From NCBI RefSeq assembly GCF_011761945.1, contig NZ_JAASQV010000001.1, positions 930,001-994,000 on the forward strand: a stretch of DNA of 64,000 bases, written 5' to 3'. The stretch comes from Sphingomonas leidyi (GTDB taxonomy: Bacteria > Pseudomonadota > Alphaproteobacteria > Sphingomonadales > Sphingomonadaceae). Within the stretch, counting starts at the first letter, position 1. Each line of letters opens with the position of its first letter. The notes under the pieces are model-generated. The model did no database searches, was not told where the DNA came from, and worked only from the letters and a program-made list of their open reading frames with translations. Made by a program: the position numbers and the translations under genes. Positions 63,939 through 64,000 of the stretch are shown here, one piece after another.

Positions 63939-64000
63939 TCGACCTTGCCATTCGCGGCGCGCTGGTGATCGACGGCACCGGTGCGGCGGGCACCGTCGCG
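63935..64000 (+). CDS. D-aminoacylase-like amidohydrolase, N-terminal fragment (cut by window edge)
   Basis: Only the first 22 codons are present. They read as the start of the N-acyl-D-amino-acid deacylase/amidohydrolase family (DLAIRGALVIDGTGAAGTVA), whose hallmark is IRGGxVxDGTG. GTG 63935 overlaps the stop of the PaiB-like gene, so the two are coupled. The rest lies outside the window. Confidence 0.7.
   Translation, partial: MIDLAIRGALVIDGTGAAGTVA

Overview
The window reads as chromosome of a high-GC alphaproteobacterium, most likely Sphingomonas or a close relative. The basis is the conserved block divL-tsaE-amgK-murU-addB-addA-trxA, two large TonB-dependent receptors, a CC0125/CC1285-type lipoprotein, Tat-dependent oxidoreductases and the codon bias. 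Species cannot be named from sequence alone. All assignments come from reading motifs and gene order; no database search was run.

Left third (1-25 kb) is mostly core genome. It holds ahcY, a TonB-dependent receptor, a DivL-type pseudo-histidine kinase with Tyr in place of the phospho-His, tsaE, the MurNAc recycling pair amgK/murU, the AddAB repair nuclease, thioredoxin, argJ, two small TonB-C-like proteins, secA, a lipoprotein, and a purine-salvage pair (phosphoribosyltransferase and adenine deaminase). Short G/C-rich inverted repeats sit between several of these genes.

The middle (25-41 kb) is accessory and the most interesting part. An AraC-type regulator and a sensor-less soluble histidine kinase diverge from each other. 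Next to them, nine minus-strand genes with overlapping or very short junctions run from about 40.5 kb down to 27.5 kb: a stand-alone methionyl-tRNA-synthetase-like protein, a one-module NRPS (C-A-T), an ornithine/lysine-type N-hydroxylase, a gamma-glutamylcyclotransferase-like/cupin fusion, a Tat-exported GMC oxidoreductase, a diaminobutyrate-type aminotransferase, a glycine-oxidase-like FAD enzyme, a leaderless type-1 periplasmic-binding-protein homologue and a 4'-phosphopantetheinyl transferase. N-hydroxylase, MetRS-like enzyme, cupin and DAO-type oxidase are the parts used by known bacterial hydrazine (N-N bond) forming pathways. I therefore infer a cluster for an N-N-bonded peptide, with MetRS and cupin split into two proteins. 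The DNA just upstream is unusually AT-rich and carries an unknown small gene.

The right part (41-64 kb) holds two two-component systems, a serine hydrolase, a siderophore-type TonB receptor with a possible Fur box, a Tat-dependent alpha/beta hydrolase, a membrane-bound LytTR regulator, the ydbH-ynbE-ydbL envelope lipid-transport operon, an AlkB/2OG-oxygenase pair, a short LuxR-type regulator beside two secreted proteins of unknown function, and a peptide/D-amino-acid group (prolyl iminopeptidase, dipeptide epimerase, PaiB-like protein and the first codons of a D-aminoacylase-like amidohydrolase cut by the window edge).
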